From: a bacterium UBP11_UBA4055
Lineage (GTDB): Bacteria > UBA4055
Direction of reading: 5' to 3'
DNA: 29,554 nucleotides
Assembly (NCBI GenBank): GCA_002382735.1
Contig: DFZN01000002.1
Coordinates: 58,538-88,091 of the forward strand
Shown here: piece by piece, positions 8,146-17,148 of the stretch
Numbering within the stretch: position 1 is the stretch's first letter
Layout: every line of letters begins with the position of its first letter
The notes under the pieces: model-generated
Databases searched by the model: none
What the model saw: only the letters and a program-made list of their open reading frames with translations
What the model was told of the DNA's origin: nothing
Position numbers and translations under genes: made by a program

Positions 8146-8147
8146 TT

Positions 8148-10694
8148 TCATTTTATGAACCATTTTACATATTCAGGATAAAGTTCGTGGAAGAAATCTG
8201 ACGAAGGCCTTATTCTTATATTGTATCCCTGCTCGCCTGAACCGGTAACCGTAAAACTTCCGGTATATTTGGACACATTGTCCTGATACATTTCAATGAA
8301 TTTCAGTTCAATTTCCCGGCATGTGTTATTGTCAGGGCTGTAGAAGAATTCGACTTTAATGTCCTTCTCGCTCATACCGTCGAGATAAGCATAAACTTCG
8401 ACCGGAATGCTCTGCTGCCTGTTTACACCGTGTGATTCTATGTCCGTGAAAGCGTCTTTAATATATATACTGTTCCATTTCTCATGAAATTTCGTATTCA
8501 GAGCGATTATCTCGTCGATCTTTTTATAATTATCCTTTTCGAGAACATCCAGATTTGAGAATTCCTTTGCATAGAATTTATTGTAGTATTCTGTAAGCAT
8601 TCTGTGCATGTTGAAACCTTTACCGACAGAATAAATGGAGTTCTTCATCATTTCGACCCACAGTTCAGGATAATAGCTTTCGCTCTTCTCGTAATATTTT
8701 TCCGTGATCTCCTCTTCGAGAAGGTCATAGATCTGCTGAGCCTCCGCTGATGTTTTCTGCGCGATGTCAGAGTAAATATCGCCCGCCGTGATCGCCCAGC
8801 CGTTATTCCCGTTGTAGCACTCGGGCCACCAGCCGTCAAGGACGCTGAGGTTCAGAACTCCGTTGATCCCTGCTTTAATTCCGGATGTTCCGCTCGCCTC
8901 GAGAGGCTTTATAGGATTGTTCAGCCATACATCGACACCCTGGACCATATGACGAGCTATGTCCATATCATAATCCTCGACGAACACAACATGGTCTTCA
9001 AGGCCGTATTCAACCGCAAAATTCAGGATTTCCTTTATTATCGCTTTTCCGGCGGTATCTGCGGGGTGAGCCTTGCCGGCAAAAATTATCTGTACGGGTT
9101 TCTGCGGATTCATGAGTATCTTTTTTAATCTTTCGGGATCCTGAAGCAGAAGGTTTGCTCTTTTGTATGTTGCGAATCTTCTTGCGAACCCGATCGTTAA
9201 AAACTGAGGGTTGAGCACATTTGACGCTTTCTTTATACTTTTTGCAGGAGCTCCTCTTCTCTGAAGCGTGTGCACCAGTTTTTTTCTTACAAAAGTAACG
9301 AGCTGCTCTTTTCTTCGTTTGTGGGCTTCCCAGATCTCGTTATTCGGTATTGCCGACACACCTTCCCATATCTCGGATCTGTTCGCTCTGTGCATGTAGT
9401 CGGGACCCAGATAACGGTCGAAGAGATAGGTTATCTCCATACTCAGCCATGTCTGAAGGTGAACACCGTTCGTTACATAACCTATAGGCACTTCGTCATC
9501 GTGCATGTGAGGAAATATCTCCTTCCACATATTCCTTGAAACCTCGCCGTGAAGTTTTGAAACGCCGTTCCTGAACTTGGAATATTTTATTGCGAATATA
9601 GGCAGCCAGAATATTCGGGAATTATCCACGCGTCCGCACTGGAGGAATCTGTCCAGGGTCATTCCGAGAGATTCAACATCATTTTTGAAATATTCGCGGA
9701 TGAATGTTTCGTCGAAATGCTCATTGCCTTCTATAACCGGTGTATGCGTTGTGAATACAGTGGACTGGATGATAAGCTGCTTGGCCTTTTCGAGGCTCAT
9801 TTTATTGTCAATGACGAGTTTTTTCATTCTTTCGATTATAAGAAACGCCGAATGACCCTCGTTCAGATGGAATATCTTAGGTTTGATCCCCAGTATGTCG
9901 AGAGCCTTCAGGCCGCCCTGACCCAGTATTATCTCCTGCTGGATCCTCAGGTGTTTGTCGGCAACATAGAGGTGATCGGTTATGCAGCGCGCCGAGAGGC
10001 TGTTCTGAGGTATGTTCGTATCGAGCAGGTACAGCTTAACTTTTCCGACATCTATCTCCCAGATCTTGATCCACACATCTTCGTTCTTGATCTTGAGAGG
10101 GAACATCACAGGCTCACCGGAAGCGTTCAGGGTCTCTCTTACAGGTTTAAGGTACCATTTATTCTCCAGATATTCTTCCTGCTGGAATCCGTCAATTGCG
10201 ATCCTCTGGTTCATATATCCGTAAGTATATAGAAGACCTATCCCGTAAAGAGGGATGCCGGTATCTGAAGCTGCTTTAAGATAGTCTCCAGCAAGAACAC
10301 CGAGCCCGCCGGAATATATCGCCACGGATTCGTGCATCCCGAACTCCATAGAAAAATACGCTATCGAGTCATCCTTATCCGCGGGCACATCCGTGCCTTC
10401 CTCATCGGTATAGTAGCCCTCGAAGCCCATATATCTTTTGAATTTGTCATAGACCTTTTCGAGCTCATAAATAAATCCGCTGTCCTTAGAAAGCCTCTCC
10501 ATTTCTTCCGGAGGAAGTTTGTGCAGAAATTCAACAGGGTTATGCTTTACACTTCTGAAAAGTTCAGGATTGATCCTTCTGTAGAGCCTTTCAGCCTCTT
10601 TGTCCCATGTTGACCACATATTGTAGGATATTTCATACAAAGGTTCCAGAGACTCGGGAGCTACGGGCTTGACATAAAAATTCTTGAATTTCAT
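8148..10694 (-). CDS. glgP: Alpha-glucan (glycogen) phosphorylase, GT35, DUF3417 type
   Basis: This enzyme releases glucose 1-phosphate from the ends of glycogen or maltodextrin using inorganic phosphate and pyridoxal phosphate. The N-terminus shows the DUF3417 segment (SLEPLYEISYNMWSTWDKEA). The catalytic part contains AYFSMEFGMHE, the GGLGVLAGD loop, GYVTNGVHLQTW and the PLP site EASGTSGIKAG, with the cofactor lysine at K607. The DGWWPE that follows is typical of this shorter bacterial and archaeal phosphorylase family. I chose the ATG at 10694 (848 residues) over an upstream in-frame start at 10727. It is preceded by GGAGA at good spacing, while the longer form would overlap the GH57 gene and add a basic stretch absent from the family. 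It is the last gene of the glycogen operon. Confidence 0.93.
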   Translation of the reverse strand: MKFKNFYVKPVAPESLEPLYEISYNMWSTWDKEAERLYRRINPELFRSVKHNPVEFLHKLPPEEMERLSKDSGFIYELEKVYDKFKRYMGFEGYYTDEEGTDVPADKDDSIAYFSMEFGMHESVAIYSGGLGVLAGDYLKAASDTGIPLYGIGLLYTYGYMNQRIAIDGFQQEEYLENKWYLKPVRETLNASGEPVMFPLKIKNEDVWIKIWEIDVGKVKLYLLDTNIPQNSLSARCITDHLYVADKHLRIQQEIILGQGGLKALDILGIKPKIFHLNEGHSAFLIIERMKKLVIDNKMSLEKAKQLIIQSTVFTTHTPVIEGNEHFDETFIREYFKNDVESLGMTLDRFLQCGRVDNSRIFWLPIFAIKYSKFRNGVSKLHGEVSRNMWKEIFPHMHDDEVPIGYVTNGVHLQTWLSMEITYLFDRYLGPDYMHRANRSEIWEGVSAIPNNEIWEAHKRRKEQLVTFVRKKLVHTLQRRGAPAKSIKKASNVLNPQFLTIGFARRFATYKRANLLLQDPERLKKILMNPQKPVQIIFAGKAHPADTAGKAIIKEILNFAVEYGLEDHVVFVEDYDMDIARHMVQGVDVWLNNPIKPLEASGTSGIKAGINGVLNLSVLDGWWPECYNGNNGWAITAGDIYSDIAQKTSAEAQQIYDLLEEEITEKYYEKSESYYPELWVEMMKNSIYSVGKGFNMHRMLTEYYNKFYAKEFSNLDVLEKDNYKKIDEIIALNTKFHEKWNSIYIKDAFTDIESHGVNRQQSIPVEVYAYLDGMSEKDIKVEFFYSPDNNTCREIELKFIEMYQDNVSKYTGSFTVTGSGEQGYNIRIRPSSDFFHELYPEYVKWFIK

Positions 10695-10710
10695 AATTGT
10701 TCTCCGAAGT

Positions 10711-11904
10711 TTATATTTTCTCTTCAAGGTCGGTGATTGCGTTCATAAAATTCCTGTAACCTGCTTCGGGTGATCCGTAAGGCGAGAAATATTTATGCAC
10801 ATCTCCGTCCTGGAAATATTTTGTGGACATATAGTAAAAATGGTCAGAAGTCGAAAGTTTTCTCGCCGCTTCAATCAGGTCGGCTTTCCCTGAGGCTTTG
10901 ATCCTCGGAAGCAGTTCATAGAAAGTTTCCAAAGCATTGTACTGCATATCGTTCTCCCTCCATGCGGAAAGGTCTCTCTCAATATCGGCCCATGAAACAG
11001 GCTCCGGGAAAGAAATGCTCTCAGGCTGATAATTCGTTTTTTCGAGAACATCCGAAGGCCACGAGAACTCTATCTTGCGGGATCTCAGAGCTTTTTCCGG
11101 CAGGTGCTTCATAAATTCGAAGATGCCTGTTTCCTCCCACTGGTGCTCGCCGAATGTCTCATAATCCATAAAAAGGTTTAAAAAGAGGTTCTTTTTACCT
11201 TTCTCAATAAGATTGAGGTCAAGTATCCATTTGACGAATTTATCCACCGTAAGGGGGTATTCCACCCATCCCTTGTTCGAGAACCTGAATGCTATATCGT
11301 CAGAAAGAGAATAGAATTTAAGCAGCATATAAAGATTTTTGCTCCAGTCCTTGTAAGCATATAAAGGTGAACGCCAGTCGAGTATCCTGTCAACGCCTTC
11401 TGTCAGGATCACCTTGAATCCCTCTTCCTCCCAGATATAATCGGAAAGGCTGTCCTGATATATAAGCTCTGTATTTCTGAATGTTATGGGGGAGAAGCCG
11501 AACTCTTTCTGAATTGCGGCCTTGTGCATCCTTACCTGTTCCAAAAATTCATTCTTGTCGTAAAGGAAAGAAAGGGAGTGATAGTATGTTTCGCCCAGAA
11601 ATTCCACGCAGTTGGTTTTAGCCAGGTCCCTGAAAGAATAAAGAACTTCCGGTGCGTATTTCCTGAACTGTTCGATAGCTGTTCCGGTGATCGAGAACGA
11701 AACTTTGAATTTACCTTCGAATTTATCAATAAGCTGTAAAAGAAGTTTATTCGTGGGCAGGTAGCACTTGTTCGCCACTTTTCTCATGACTTCGCCGTTC
11801 AGTTTGTCATCAAAACAGTCACTGTGTTTGCCTATGTCGAGAACGGAAAAGTTCCTGATCCTGTAAGGCTGATGGACCTGAAAATAAAAAACTAGATTGA
11901 TCAT
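10711..11904 (-). CDS. Glycoside hydrolase family 57 enzyme (alpha-amylase / 4-alpha-glucanotransferase type)
   Basis: The 397-residue product shows the conserved GH57 regions in order: VHQPYR at 10-15, GTAIEQF at 74-80, FRNTELIYQDS with the probable nucleophile E146, and LFMDYETFGEHQW with the probable acid/base D247. GH57 enzymes cleave or rearrange alpha-1,4 or alpha-1,6 glucans with retention of configuration, and the family includes amylases, glucanotransferases and branching enzymes. The specificity here is unknown. No signal peptide is seen, so it acts in the cytoplasm, consistent with glycogen turnover. The ATG lies three bases after the stop of the GT-B gene, with GGGAAGG within that gene's end as ribosome binding site. 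A GH133-GT-GH57 order is also known from Bacteroidetes. With no glgB in the window, a branching role is possible but unproven. Confidence 0.88.
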   Translation of the reverse strand: MINLVFYFQVHQPYRIRNFSVLDIGKHSDCFDDKLNGEVMRKVANKCYLPTNKLLLQLIDKFEGKFKVSFSITGTAIEQFRKYAPEVLYSFRDLAKTNCVEFLGETYYHSLSFLYDKNEFLEQVRMHKAAIQKEFGFSPITFRNTELIYQDSLSDYIWEEEGFKVILTEGVDRILDWRSPLYAYKDWSKNLYMLLKFYSLSDDIAFRFSNKGWVEYPLTVDKFVKWILDLNLIEKGKKNLFLNLFMDYETFGEHQWEETGIFEFMKHLPEKALRSRKIEFSWPSDVLEKTNYQPESISFPEPVSWADIERDLSAWRENDMQYNALETFYELLPRIKASGKADLIEAARKLSTSDHFYYMSTKYFQDGDVHKYFSPYGSPEAGYRNFMNAITDLEEKI

Positions 11905-11907
11905 ATA

Positions 11908-13221
11908 TTACCTTCCCGCTGTTTTTTTATATACTTTAATGATCTCATCGCAGGCCCTGTCCCACTTTATCTGCTCGACTTCATGCCTGCCTTTTTCGCC
12001 GAGGTCTTTTCTGTACGCTGGGTCTTCTATCAGCCTGATTATCTGCTCGGCAAGAAGTTTGACATCCCAGAAGTCGATCTTGATCGCGTTATTTATGACT
12101 TCAGCCACCCCGGACTGCTTGGAGATTATCGTTGCAAGTCCGTATGACATAGCTTCAAGTGGGGCTATCCCGAAAGGTTCGGAGACGGAGCTGAGCACAT
12201 AAATATCCGAGCTTAAGAACATTTCAGCCACATGCGCCGCGTTGAGAAATCCCGTGAAAAGAAAACGGTTCTTCAGCCTGTATTTTGCGGATTTATGGAC
12301 GATCTTTGTCTCCATATCGCCCGCACCCGCCATGACGAACCTTACTTTAGGATACCTGCTCAAAATGATCCTGGCCGCCTCAAGAAAATAATCCGGTCCC
12401 TTCTGAAGGGTGATCCTGCCTAAGAACAGCACTACAGGATCTTTGAATATCCTCTTTTTATCTTCGGATTCCTGAATGTTTATATTGTGGGCATTGTGCA
12501 CGACATTTATCTTTCCTGTGTCTATCGAATATCTTGATATCACCATTTCGGCAGTATATTTTGAGACGGCTATTACCGAATCGGCCTCGGTCATTCCGGA
12601 ATACTCGATCTTGTGGATCCGTTCGTCACCCGCTCCTCCGGCCCTGTCGAACTCCGTGGCGTGTATATGGCAGATCAGCTTCTTTCCTGATACCGTTTTT
12701 GCGATTATTCCGGCAGGATAGGTCAGCCAGTCATGGGCGTGGATCAGGTCGTACTCAAGAATCCGGGCATATCTCTGAGCTCTGAAAGTGAACTCCTTCA
12801 CCTTCTCGAAAATGTTCTCGCTGCCCATGATATTGTTAAGAACTTCGTTGAAGGGTATCCTGCTCTTATATTCGAATTTTTCAGTGAAATTTTTGAAGTA
12901 TTCATAGAAGGTCTGAACTTCAGTTACGCTTATATACGATTCAGGCACGGATGATATTCCGATGTAGCTGTATCTTTCCGTCGAATCCTTGAACACCGTA
13001 CTCGTGTATTCTATCTCTTTTGCCGGCGAAATGAATTTTACGGGCAGGTCATCCACATCGCTGACTTTTCGAAGCGGGAAATACACCTCTTCTCTCGTAG
13101 GAAGAACGAGATCCACCTCGATGCCTTTTTTAAGAAGTCCCTTCACTATGCCGTAGCAGGCTGTACCGAGCCCGCCTGAGATCAGTGGAGGAAATTCCCA
13201 TGTGAACATCAGTATTCTCAT
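11908..13221 (-). CDS. GT-B glycosyltransferase, glycogen/starch synthase-like (GT4/GT5)
   Basis: The 437-residue product begins MRILMFTWEFPPLISGGLG, the N-terminal Rossmann loop of glycogen-synthase-like GT-B enzymes. It has HAHDW near residue 160 and the donor-binding pattern GRITLQKG. The EX7E motif SEPFGIAPLE uses E348 and E356. It probably transfers glucose from a nucleotide sugar to a growing alpha-1,4-glucan, as expected from its place between a debranching enzyme and a GH57 enzyme. Donor (ADP- or UDP-glucose) is not readable. Its length and the lack of the KTGGL motif put it nearer GT4-type synthases than classical GlgA. Its ATG overlaps the debranching enzyme stop as ATGA, implying translational coupling. 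Confidence 0.82.
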   Translation of the reverse strand: MRILMFTWEFPPLISGGLGTACYGIVKGLLKKGIEVDLVLPTREEVYFPLRKVSDVDDLPVKFISPAKEIEYTSTVFKDSTERYSYIGISSVPESYISVTEVQTFYEYFKNFTEKFEYKSRIPFNEVLNNIMGSENIFEKVKEFTFRAQRYARILEYDLIHAHDWLTYPAGIIAKTVSGKKLICHIHATEFDRAGGAGDERIHKIEYSGMTEADSVIAVSKYTAEMVISRYSIDTGKINVVHNAHNINIQESEDKKRIFKDPVVLFLGRITLQKGPDYFLEAARIILSRYPKVRFVMAGAGDMETKIVHKSAKYRLKNRFLFTGFLNAAHVAEMFLSSDIYVLSSVSEPFGIAPLEAMSYGLATIISKQSGVAEVINNAIKIDFWDVKLLAEQIIRLIEDPAYRKDLGEKGRHEVEQIKWDRACDEIIKVYKKTAGR

Positions 13222-15248
13222 TTTAACGCTCCAACTTTGTCAAATATGTGTTCGGCTGTCAAAAGTGCTGCTACGCTCCAAGCCTGAGCAGGACAGCCTT
13301 TCGGGAAGTGGGGATTGTCGCCGTCCCATACTTCGGCCACCGATGAAATATGTCCTTTCAGAATTCCCTGTTTAAGTCTGTCGATGAATAGGTCAATATT
13401 ATTCCTGAGCTCAGCTTTTTTCATGTTCTTTCTGTTCAGGGCGACAAAAGTTTCCACATACGGACCGAGCAGCCATGCCCATACAGTACCCTGATGATAA
13501 GCCATATCGAGCTGCGTGTGATTTCCGATGAATTTTTTCTTGAACGAGCTGTTACGGGGCGTCAGAGTCCTTATTCCGTAAGGTGTCAGAAGCTCTTCAG
13601 TTGCTATTTTGAAGCTCTTTTGCATTTCAGATCCCGGCCAAAGTTTGTACGGAAGAGACATTGCTATTAGAACATTCGGTCTGAATTCGTCTATAGCAGA
13701 TCCGTTCTCTATCCTGTCAGAAATATGTCCGTCGATTATAAATCCGGATGCGGATTTTTTTATTTTTGCTATCAAACCCTTTATGTCTTTCATACTGAAT
13801 TTGATATATTTGAGCTTAAATGTCTTCTTATCCGATGCGGCCGATTCGAATATTTTCAAAGTGTTGTACCACAAAGCATTTATCTCTACCGGTTTTCCCC
13901 ATCTCGGAGTGACAGGTTTATTATAAACTTTAGCGTCCATCCATGTCAGCGCGTCGTCACCCGACTTGAGCTCAATAAGTCCGTCGTCGTCCGTAAAGAA
14001 CGGCAGTATCTTGTTGAAAGCGTAATTGCCTACGATCTCACATAAATAGCCGAACAGCCTTTCCTTTACTTTTTCGTCAGTTATCAAAGGATAAACATCC
14101 CCTATCCTCACAGCCAGCCACAGAGATGTGTCAACAGAATTGTAGTTCGTACCCTCTCCGCCTTCACCTATCACATTCGGAAGAATTCCCTTCTGAAGCT
14201 TTTTCCCGTACTTGTCCAAGATCTTCAGATAAAGCGGAATATCGCCTCTGTAAAGCAGGGCTTTCATACTGATCATAGTATCTCTTCCCCAGCATGAGAA
14301 CCAGGGAAATCCCGCGATTATATCATCTTTGATCAAAAAATTATCGAATATCTCAGACAATATTTCGGGATATTTCTTGAGCGGATACAGATTGTCATCA
14401 GAGAAATTAATTTTGGAGAGAGAATATTTATCCCTGCAAATTTCAGGATGATCTTTGGGATAAACGCTCTTCGAATATCTCTTATCGATCTCTTTAGAAG
14501 CTTTTAAAGGGTCGGCTACAGGCTCGTCAGAATACAGTATGAAAGCCGTGTTACCCTGTTCGAGAGTAAAACTGATCACGCACGGCGAGATAACGCTTTC
14601 GACAGCATCATAGCCTCTCAGAGAGTCCGCAGGATAGAATACATCGCGGAAGATGAGCTTATCCTCCTTTATCTGCGCATCGGGCGCAGCAATGTATCCG
14701 GTAACACCCGTATCGAGCCTGTTGAAAGAAGCTTTGCCTCCGTCTTCTTTCAAAAATACGGTCGGTATCCTGTCCCAGATATCATGCGGATTGACAGAAT
14801 GATGGTCCCTCAAGGAGAATTTTGGTCTGATCTCAAGGTCGAAAGCAGTATTAGAGCAGTTGGTGAAAGATATCTTTACTATGTTCTTGGACGGGTGCAT
14901 CTTTATTTCCTTGACCACAACGAATTCGTCTGATCTCGGAACAGAAGAATATACTACAGCGGGATAGGGGAAGAACCATGTTTTTACTATGTGTTCGTAA
15001 CCGTCGGGGTAAATACATTCTGCATAATTGTTTGAGTCGAGATATACTTCCTTGCTTCTCCACTTTACTTTTATCTCTTGAGCCTGAACTATATGGGTTC
15101 GTTTCAGGTCTTTGCCTGCCGCTATCAGCAGTCCGTTGTATTTTCTTTTACTGACAAAATTCCCGCACCCCATTGAATAGCCGCCTTTCTTGTTGCTCAG
15201 TACCCATTCGTGGTGCATAACTTCGTTGTAATAATAGTTGAAATCCAT
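13218..15248 (-). CDS. Glycogen debranching enzyme, amylo-alpha-1,6-glucosidase (GH133)
   Basis: The 676-residue product has an N-terminal GDE beta domain (about 1-240) and an (alpha/alpha)6 catalytic domain. Family motifs are visible in order: GFPWFSCWGRDTM (about 313-325), NYNSVDTSLW (about 367-376, containing a catalytic-site aspartate), VEINALWYNTL (about 454), GTVWAWLLGPYVE (about 586) and DGDNPHFPKGCPAQAWSVA near the C-terminus. The enzyme hydrolyses alpha-1,6 branch points of glycogen limit dextrin. It resembles the bacterial enzymes that carry only the glucosidase half of eukaryotic debranching enzyme, so the transferase step needs a partner, possibly the GH57 product. A strong AGGAGG precedes the ATG, ten bases after the upstream GT-B stop, and its own stop overlaps the next gene by four bases. 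Confidence 0.92.
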   Translation of the reverse strand: MDFNYYYNEVMHHEWVLSNKKGGYSMGCGNFVSKRKYNGLLIAAGKDLKRTHIVQAQEIKVKWRSKEVYLDSNNYAECIYPDGYEHIVKTWFFPYPAVVYSSVPRSDEFVVVKEIKMHPSKNIVKISFTNCSNTAFDLEIRPKFSLRDHHSVNPHDIWDRIPTVFLKEDGGKASFNRLDTGVTGYIAAPDAQIKEDKLIFRDVFYPADSLRGYDAVESVISPCVISFTLEQGNTAFILYSDEPVADPLKASKEIDKRYSKSVYPKDHPEICRDKYSLSKINFSDDNLYPLKKYPEILSEIFDNFLIKDDIIAGFPWFSCWGRDTMISMKALLYRGDIPLYLKILDKYGKKLQKGILPNVIGEGGEGTNYNSVDTSLWLAVRIGDVYPLITDEKVKERLFGYLCEIVGNYAFNKILPFFTDDDGLIELKSGDDALTWMDAKVYNKPVTPRWGKPVEINALWYNTLKIFESAASDKKTFKLKYIKFSMKDIKGLIAKIKKSASGFIIDGHISDRIENGSAIDEFRPNVLIAMSLPYKLWPGSEMQKSFKIATEELLTPYGIRTLTPRNSSFKKKFIGNHTQLDMAYHQGTVWAWLLGPYVETFVALNRKNMKKAELRNNIDLFIDRLKQGILKGHISSVAEVWDGDNPHFPKGCPAQAWSVAALLTAEHIFDKVGALK

Positions 15249-15258
15249 TTAAAACCTC

Positions 15259-17010
15259 CTAAAATTTATTTAAAACTGTCAGTATGTTCTTTGAGACGAT
15301 GTGGTCCCAGTCGATCTCAAAAGAGCTGCGTATTGCCCTTCTCATTTTGTCCTCCAGTTTCTTTTCGTCCTGCACGACATCGAGTTTTTTCAGAACTGAA
15401 GCAGCTTCTTTTTTTATTACTTTTTTTTCCGCCTCAGATCTTTCGGCATGATCCATCGACAGGAGTTCTTCGATCTTCAGAGTTTCCTGGTCTTTGGAGA
15501 AATCGAGTATGTGGAAACAGTCCGGTTCTTTTTCAAATTTTGTCATGATGAGCCCTGAACATCCGCATGAGGAGGAAAGAACCGCAAGCCCGCCGAACTG
15601 AATGGTCTCTATCTGGGCAATTCCGAAAGGTTCATAGATCGACATTCCGAATTCCGCATCCGAGCCGATCCTGAGGTCAAGCCACTGAGCGTTCTCAGGC
15701 ACTCTGATCCCGCAGCTGTGTCTGCTGAAACCGAACTGATTTATAAAGACCGCTTTGACCGCTTTGGATCTGGCGTTAAAAGTAGCTATATCATTGTATA
15801 TTTCAGATTCCATTCCCACAAGGTCGGGCCAGCCTTCCTTGTGAAGAACGGGCCATCCGTACTCGCGCTCCATTCTTGAAGCTTCCGAAGCGGGTCTGCC
15901 GTTACCTATGAGCGAAGACAGCAGCACATAAAATCCCGTCTGTGATCTTTTCGCCATAAGTTCGTCAAGTTCTTCGAGAAGCAAAATGTCGCGCCAGAGA
16001 CCCTTGCTTGAAACCAGTCTCGTCACATGTGTGAATATAAGATCGGGATCGTAGTTGAGAAGGGTCTTACAGTACTTCTTCAAAGTCTCCCTTGCGTCCT
16101 TTTTCGCCTCAAAATTTATTTTTTTCAAAAAGATACCGTTATAAACTACGCTGATTTTTTTGTCATCTATAGCGGGATTTAGGAATTTTATTTCCTTTGC
16201 GATCAAATCGCTTACTGCGAAAATATGATCCAGGTAACCGGCGTTTTTTACAAGCTCGTTCCTGTAATTTGCCGATCTGTCGCCGAAAATGTCCTCCATC
16301 GATCTTCCGCCGATATCTTTATGCCCGAGTATTCCGTAAAAAGCTATGTCCTGTCCGGGCAGGTTCTCCACAATGCTTCTGGCTGTCGATACTTCGTGAG
16401 CGTAAAATATCGTTCTGCATGTTTTTCTTCCGCCCCTGCTTTTATCAGCTACGACTTTTAATACCGAGGGCATTCCCATATATTCGTGCGAGAAATGGAA
16501 AACGAGGTCTTCTTTAGAAATAAGTGCCGTGATTATCTCGGTGTAGGGTACGGCGATCCTGACATACTGCTCATAGTCCCAGTCATCGTATCTTTCCGAC
16601 TGAATTCCAAAATTCTCCCAGAGAATGAATTTTAATTTGTCAACAGCTTCTGATTTTATATTGTTTATGTGGACCAGGATCGTATCGGTATTGATATGAT
16701 GTCCGGGATTTGATTCGTTCACGATCATCCTTCTGCCGTAAACTATCGAGATATTATATTTTTTTTCTATGGGAGAGAAGATGTAAGCGTATTTTTCCGT
16801 GTCGTAATTGTCTATTCCCGAATAGAGTACAACTCCGTCCCTGCCCAGTCTTGAAGACGCGGGACCGTCGGTATTGAATAGAGGTCCGTACAGTACAGAC
16901 CTGTCGAAAAAAACTTTATATGAGTCTGAAGTAAGAAGTCCCGCTATGACCGAGCCTATGCCGCCGATCTTCTGAACAGCTTCGTGAGTTATATGTATCC
17001 CTGTTTTCAT
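15259..17010 (-). CDS. Large GT-B glycosyltransferase, atypical glycogen synthase-like
   Basis: This 583-residue protein opens with a synthase-like glycine loop (HEAVQKIGGIGSVIAGL). It carries FHFSHEYMG and AHEVSTARSIVEN in the N-terminal half, and TRLVSSKGLWRD (donor phosphate-binding Arg and Lys) at about 330-342. The EX7E motif YEPFGIAQIE uses E460 and E468. These features mark a GT-B retaining glycosyltransferase. The pattern is neither a standard GT5 GlgA nor a clear GT3 enzyme. It includes an extra segment around 375-440 between the two halves of the donor domain. As first gene of the glycogen block, with its own promoter-like sequence, it probably acts on alpha-glucan as synthase or primer-forming enzyme; that role is inferred from context. 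Start ATG at 17010 is preceded by TAGGAAA. Confidence 0.72.
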   Translation of the reverse strand: MKTGIHITHEAVQKIGGIGSVIAGLLTSDSYKVFFDRSVLYGPLFNTDGPASSRLGRDGVVLYSGIDNYDTEKYAYIFSPIEKKYNISIVYGRRMIVNESNPGHHINTDTILVHINNIKSEAVDKLKFILWENFGIQSERYDDWDYEQYVRIAVPYTEIITALISKEDLVFHFSHEYMGMPSVLKVVADKSRGGRKTCRTIFYAHEVSTARSIVENLPGQDIAFYGILGHKDIGGRSMEDIFGDRSANYRNELVKNAGYLDHIFAVSDLIAKEIKFLNPAIDDKKISVVYNGIFLKKINFEAKKDARETLKKYCKTLLNYDPDLIFTHVTRLVSSKGLWRDILLLEELDELMAKRSQTGFYVLLSSLIGNGRPASEASRMEREYGWPVLHKEGWPDLVGMESEIYNDIATFNARSKAVKAVFINQFGFSRHSCGIRVPENAQWLDLRIGSDAEFGMSIYEPFGIAQIETIQFGGLAVLSSSCGCSGLIMTKFEKEPDCFHILDFSKDQETLKIEELLSMDHAERSEAEKKVIKKEAASVLKKLDVVQDEKKLEDKMRRAIRSSFEIDWDHIVSKNILTVLNKF

Positions 17011-17023
17011 GTTCTTTTTTCCT

Positions 17024-17039
17024 AAAATGATTTCATTTT
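17024..17039. repeat. Perfect inverted repeat in the glycogen operon leader
   Basis: AAAATGA and TCATTTT flank two bases, directly beside the ribosome binding site of the first glycogen gene (13-29 bases before its ATG). It might modulate initiation, but AT-rich sequence makes coincidence plausible. Confidence 0.3.
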
Positions 17040-17083
17040 CACGGCAGCAGCTGATTATTTCCCAACAAACACCGGATATAGTA

Positions 17084-17112
17084 AATATAACTAAAATATA
17101 TGTTCTTCACAA
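17084..17112 (-). promoter_or_regulatory. Putative promoter of the glycogen operon
   Basis: On the minus strand TTGTGA (17112-17107) and TATATT (17089-17084) are separated by exactly 17 bases. They lie in the 138-bp gap between the nucleotide-sugar dehydrogenase stop and the first glycogen gene, leaving a leader of about 65-70 nt. The gap and the box match suggest that the five glycogen genes can be transcribed independently of galE. Confidence 0.5.
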
Positions 17113-17148
17113 TACTTATAAATTAGAAGTTTGTTATGAATATATGAG

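Noticed and set aside
10695..10727. Longer glgP start at 10727
   Set aside because: It would overlap the GH57 gene and add a basic 11-residue stretch not seen in the family, while the ATG at 10694 has GGAGA at good spacing.
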